Source: Orobanche coerulescens
Taxonomy: Eukaryota; Streptophyta; Magnoliopsida; Lamiales; Orobanchaceae
Assembly (NCBI GenBank): GCA_033398695.1
Contig: CM065801.1
Coordinates: 9,300,001-9,364,000 of the forward strand
Length of the DNA stretch: 64,000 nt
Direction: 5' to 3'
Each line of letters opens with the position of its first letter. Position 1 is the first letter of the stretch. Below, piece by piece: positions 59,601-64,000 of the stretch. Both the position numbers and the translations under genes were made by a program. The notes beneath the pieces were generated by a model. That model did no database searches, was not told the origin of the DNA, and saw only the letters and a list, made by a program, of their open reading frames with translations.

Positions 59601-61075
59601 CAGAGCAAATAAGAGGGCAAAAGGCGCGTTTTTACATATCTGTTATGCTGGCACGATTAAAGGATTCTCAGAATTGATAATACTATATCTATTATTTTTT
59701 AATTATCACAGTTTGATTTTTACAGTAGTTACATACTAATTTTTCATCCTACTTTTTTTTTTTACTAATCCAAAAATTACAAGTAAGATATTGTTGGGAT
59801 TGCCTCAATATACATTTCAAAAAAATATGTTTTCTCATAACTTTTATTAATATATAATTAAAAATATTAATAATCAAAATTATATATTAAACAACGTGAT
59901 GAAAATGGAGGTCAGCAGCATTTAGCACCTAGTTTTATTTTTTCTTTATTTTTTTTTGCTAATAACATTTGATATTATTGTGATATTTGATCTGTATCGT
60001 AGATTTTTTGCGATAGATGTTTTAAGATTAAAATTGTGGCAATATTTAAATCGAAATTATTGACCGATAATAAACGACCATAATCCAAGTTGTACAATAT
60101 CAATCTATTGCCAAAGCAATCCGGTTGTACAATATCGATCTGTTGCCAACGTGATCGATCCAAATATATTTAATAAGAAAAACAATAAAGCTAATTAAAA
60201 AACGACCGGATCAACTAGAACCGATTCGATCTCTATTTTGAATTTCATAAAACCAATTGGTCTATTACAGACTATAACTGATTTGATCGGTTAGGTACGG
60301 TAGCCATTCTGGGCCGCCCCTAATTAAAAGATTCACATTAGAATGGGCAATTAAACGGAATATAAAACTTATTTTATATATTGTACCTTGCAATCAATAA
60401 AAAATTGTACAATCATCAATGTAGTCTCTCCAACGGGATGAAGCGGGGATTTTTTCCTATAACTGGTTCGTTTAAAGCAACACAAAAAAAGAGCACGAGC
60501 AACTCATCACGAATTGTTATACTATGGACCCGAGTTCATAATGTAATATGGATCTAGAAGATATGAGTGGATGGATTGACAAGCGTTTATGTTACGTCTT
60601 AAATTTACCTGGTAAAATGACAGGTCCGGTCCAAAGACAAAACCGAGACAAACAGGACAGCCCACCCTCATTAATTTGGGCCGCTATTTCTGCAGCCCAA
60701 GCCCAGCTGAAAACATTGTTCGATTTTACGGGGGCTCACCGCTCGAGTCCGGCCCGTCGGACAAATAGGCCGTCACATAAGATCCTATTCCTAGTCTCAC
60801 GGTACAGTCCAGTCCTAACACCGGACCGGGCCGCGTCGAGTTTTGACAGCTATAGTTAAAACATACAAATCAAGCGTCAGCACCAGAGAAGGTTGCAGTA
60901 AATTTAGCTTCTTGAAACTCAATTTGCAAAACCAGCCTTCCTCAAGGTAAAATATAACCAACTGTACAAAATACCTCTGCAAATCAAATGCAAACCCCCA
61001 TTCAAAAAGAAAAACCATTCAACTCAGCAAAAAAATTAAAAGGACGGCAAAATCCTTAATTCGAATCATCACGCC
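59601..61075. other. Intergenic, no gene recognised
   Basis: AT-rich sequence downstream of the - strand coiled-coil gene. The open frame at 60548-60859 (+) has no known domain. The last few hundred bases before 61076 are presumably 3' UTR of the coiled-coil gene. Confidence 0.5.
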
Positions 61076-61823
61076 TTAATTTTCACGCTCGTCAAAAAAA
61101 TCCCATCCGTCATCTACAAGTGCCTTCCGATCATCACTATCGGCTTTCTCTTCAGAAATCTGTTCATGGTCACCCTTCTTTTGAGTCTCCAATAAATCAT
61201 CATCAACATCATCATCTCCAACCGGCACTTGCTCCACTTGATCTGTACTCGAGCTTTCCAACGAGTTGGAAGAAGCTAAAATGAAGCTGGTTTGACTTGA
61301 AAAGAGCGATTTGCTTAAGGGAACATGTTTGTCGAATTTCTCCTTTAACACCTTCACATCTTGGCATATAACGGCTATTTCTCCTCTAACAGAGGAAATC
61401 AGGAGAAAAAAGTGCTCGTCATTTTTTTTTCCTTTTGCAAAATTCATATTTGAAAGGAATTAAGAAATTTTATGCAAGTAAAGTGGAAGTGACTACATGC
61501 AAAATGTTCACAGGCTATGGCAAAATCGATAGCAATTTTAGACGCACAAAAAAACAGATGGCATCCCCTAGGGGTGGACACGAACCGAACGAACCGAACT
61601 TTTGGTTTTATTGACCGTTCGTTCGTTCGGTTCGTGTAGTGTTCGGTTCGTGTTCGACGAACATTACAAAATAGTGTTCGAGTTCGGTTCGACATATTTT
61701 TTATTGTTCGTGTTCGGTTCGTTTGTATTCAATTGTTCTGTTCGTACGCTTTGTTCGTTTGTGTTCAATTATTCTGTTCGTTCGTTCGGTTCGTTTGTGT
61801 TCAATTGTTTTTGTTCGTGCCAT

Positions 61824-61883
<60 letters not shown>

Positions 61884-63671
61884 ACTGTGTGTGTGTGTGT
61901 GTGTGTGTGTTCGCGAACACCCGATCAAAATATAAAATGTTCGATGTTCGGTTCGAAAATACTCGAACATGTTCGGTTCGGTCAAACCGAACTCGAACTG
62001 ACCGTTGACCGAACTTTTTCACGAACAGTTCGCGAACGTTCTGTTCATGGGCCACCCCTAGCATCCCCTAAAGAAGACCAACTGGCATGTATAATGCAAT
62101 TTCACAAGCAGAGATGATATGGATCAACGAGTAAAAATAACTCCTACAACATAAATGGAAAATTTAGAACAAAAATTTGATAATTTAACGTACTGCAGCA
62201 TATCGACAACACGGCCACGATCCACTAAAAACTCCTGCAACTGTAAGCCACAAAAAAATTATTATTAGATAAATTTCAACAAGTTTTTAGTGTAAATTGA
62301 AAACAGACGACGAGGTTGAGCCCAATTTAAAAAAAAAGGGTCATCTTCCAAAATTACAAATACTCTGTTGATGATTAAAGAAAACAATAAAGAGAAATAG
62401 TCCTACCTTGGCATTGTCTTCTGCCTGTTGTTTCAGGATCTTCGACTCTTGCACCACTTTCTCCATAAATAATTCCTGATCACAAAGTAGTTTCCGTGCA
62501 GCCATTTCCTTTTCTAGTTTTTCCTGCTCTGCAGATCGTATTTCATTCTCAACTGCGGCTAATCGCAACTCTAAAGTTTTATGCATCTGCATGAAAATGC
62601 CCAAATAGACAAAAATAAGAAATGATACGATGATTTAACCCTCCAAGAGAACTTGCATAATCTCCGATGAGATTGAACACTCTAAAGCCAGGCCAGACAA
62701 GAGGTGGCTTACTGGGCAGGCTTAAAGCTTGGATTCTCTCTGTGTTTTACTCCATCCGATTCATAATAAGTGTCGTTTGACTTTTTCTTTATTGAGCTTT
62801 GACCATTTATTTCGTTTTAGATATTGTGCCAATAAATATAAAAATTAAATCCTTCCATTCGTTTCTTTTAAATATTTTCATAAAGACATTTTTTGATGTA
62901 TTTTCATGATATAACTAAAAAGATATTCACGATCAAAGTTTCGTCGGAGAAGTAACTGGATGTAGTCATTACTCATTGGCACATTGGTATTGGGTAAGAG
63001 TAAAAATATGATCGAGAAGACATTAATAAAAAAAATGATCCATATGCAATCTTCAAATTGTCGATTTCTAAAAACAGCAGCTAAATAAGTAAGAGTTGAA
63101 GTGTGGAAGAAAACGTCAGAAACGATAGACCCTTTGAAAATGATCCCTTTGAAAATGATCAAACAAATATATCATCAATCACCAAACATATTGATTCATG
63201 AATCCAAATATAATTGTTTTCAGATGTAGGCATGCCCTTTCCAATTGACATTCAACTGAAAAAACTGAAAATTTCAAATCACCTCATCAAGAGTTGCAAG
63301 AGATTTGTCCCTTTCATCCGACAGCGAGAGCACGCGAGACTGAAGCTCTCTCAACTCTGTTCCTAGGATTGCTTTCTCACCATACACTTCCCCAGCATGC
63401 TGTGACGTAAAAAAAAAAAAGTAAAAGTTGAACTATGAGCACATCAGAAAAATGATATACCATCACTATCACTATCGGTAAAAGGAATGTATAAAACCAT
63501 GTCATTTGCCTCCTTTGCATGTTGTAGCATTCGTCTAAGTTCTTCAACCTTATCCAATATGTTGTTGCCCCCTACCACTGCTTCCTTTTTTGCTAATACG
63601 ACGGCTTGCTCTTTAAGCTCAACTTGCCTCATCAAGCTGACAACAGACTCCATTGCTGTGAATAGTGTTTT
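61076..63671 (-). CDS. Coiled-coil protein, 3' part (plant CUE-domain protein family)
   Basis: Five exons read on the - strand: 63671-63498, 63399-63283, 62586-62407, 62234-62194, 61385-61076 (stop at 61078-61076). They join in phase to give 273 residues. Upstream exons lie beyond 64000. The product is mostly coiled coil: VELKEQAVVLAKKEAVVGGN, KVEELRRMLQHAKEANDM, ELRELQSRVLSLSDERDKSL, ENEIRSAEQEKLEKEMAARK. A conserved block, EFLVDRGRVVDMLQGEIAVI, follows and then an acidic Ser-rich tail ending DDGWDFFDEREN. From memory of the family this resembles Arabidopsis proteins annotated as CUE-domain (ubiquitin-binding) proteins such as AT5G32440. The CUE domain would be N-terminal and is not in the window, so function is not established here. 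The last intron holds a hAT-like MITE (61569-62060). Confidence 0.8.
61569..62060. mobile_element. hAT-like MITE with perfect 8-bp TSD
   Basis: A 492-bp element bounded by inverted repeats TAGGGGTGG and CCACCCCTA and flanked by identical GCATCCCC (61561-61568 and 62061-62068). Subterminal regions are full of GAACCGAAC/GTTCGGTTC units, typical hAT transposase-binding-like repeats. The centre has adjacent (TA)n and (TG)n microsatellites (about 61827-61912). The 171-residue frame across it is just translated repeat. Confidence 0.9.
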
Positions 63672-64000
63672 CTGAAACATTTTTTCATATCTATGAGAGA
63701 GTGACAAATTTAATTCGACGTGTAAGCTTAAAAAAATGCAAAATTAGTCCTATATTGATAGGGGTGTGTTGCAAAATTAGTCCTGTAATTTTTGATGTTT
63801 TGATCTTAGTCTTGTATGTTTTATTTGACGGAGTTTTAATACTGTAAGTTTTAGATCTATTGCTACAGCCCGTAGAGATACATGACCTCATTCCGCAATC
63901 TTCATTCTTTTCTTCATAAAAATAATATTTCTGGGGAACACAATGGTCTAGGAAAAATAGCAGTATCGTGAGAACCATAGAACATCAGATTGACCAGAAA
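63672..64000 (-). other. Intron of the coiled-coil gene
   Basis: Non-coding; contains a short direct repeat of AGGACTAATTTTGC (read on the - strand) about 30 bp apart. No upstream exon was recognised before the window ends. Confidence 0.5.

Noticed and set aside
60290..60335. Second hAT end (GCCGCCCCTA)
   Set aside because: Only one terminus-like string is visible, with no partner inverted repeat or target duplication.
60548..60859. 103-residue + strand frame
   Set aside because: No known domain, no splice or homology support, and it lies downstream of a gene on the other strand.
61602..62117. 171-residue open frame
   Set aside because: It spans a MITE with TTCGGTTCG and (TA)n/(TG)n repeats; low-complexity translation.

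Overview
This is a plant nuclear window, most likely from a eudicot. Genes are split by long introns with GT..AG borders, three conserved angiosperm gene families are recognisable, and most of the DNA is transposable elements typical of angiosperms (Ty3/gypsy, Ty1/copia, a Cassandra-type LTR, tRNA-derived SINEs, hAT-like MITEs). There are no bacterial operons, CRISPR arrays or convincing tRNA/rRNA genes. The species cannot be told from the sequence.

Three host genes are supported. (1) A HUA2/HUA2-LIKE (ENHANCER OF AG-4) nuclear RNA-processing protein on the + strand: nine exons from 3483 to the stop at 10490. The N-terminal PWWP exon or exons are missing, probably upstream of the window. (2) A complete six-exon plant glutathione peroxidase of the GPX4/GPX5 type on the + strand, 30089 to 36924, 170 aa. 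(3) The 3' part of a coiled-coil protein gene on the - strand, 63671 down to 61076, resembling the plant CUE-domain protein family; its 5' exons lie beyond 64000.

The rest is nested repeats. 12.4-13.2 kb holds a long imperfect inverted repeat. 13435-21812 is a complete LTR element (TSD CTGAA) with 3-kb LTRs and almost no coding capacity. 22077-22323 is a SINE. 22449-29965 is a decayed Ty3/gypsy element (TSD CTTGG) that landed 119 bp upstream of the GPX start codon. GPX intron 3 holds a deleted copia element (30719-33357) whose 5' LTR was itself hit by a Cassandra-like LTR with a 5S-rRNA-like segment. The last GPX intron holds a MITE inside a MITE. 37536-44667 is a - strand chromodomain-type Ty3/gypsy element (TSD GATGA), missing gag and with a pol frame broken by four TAG codons. 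46609-49800 is a 3.2-kb solo LTR related to the first element.

From about 45.3 to 59.6 kb the non-LTR DNA is a mosaic of its own tandem and dispersed duplications (505 bp, about 0.75 kb, 1543 bp units). At one end is a hairpin followed by CTAG|T that looks like a plant Helitron 3' terminus on the - strand. No known protein could be read in this mosaic.

The most unusual signals are: the long inverted repeat at 12.4 kb; arrays of short palindromes placed just upstream of the TATA box in related LTRs, with a different palindrome in the solo LTR; and the Helitron-like mosaic. All element boundaries given with target-site duplications were read by eye from the sequence. Family names beyond the conserved domains are inference.
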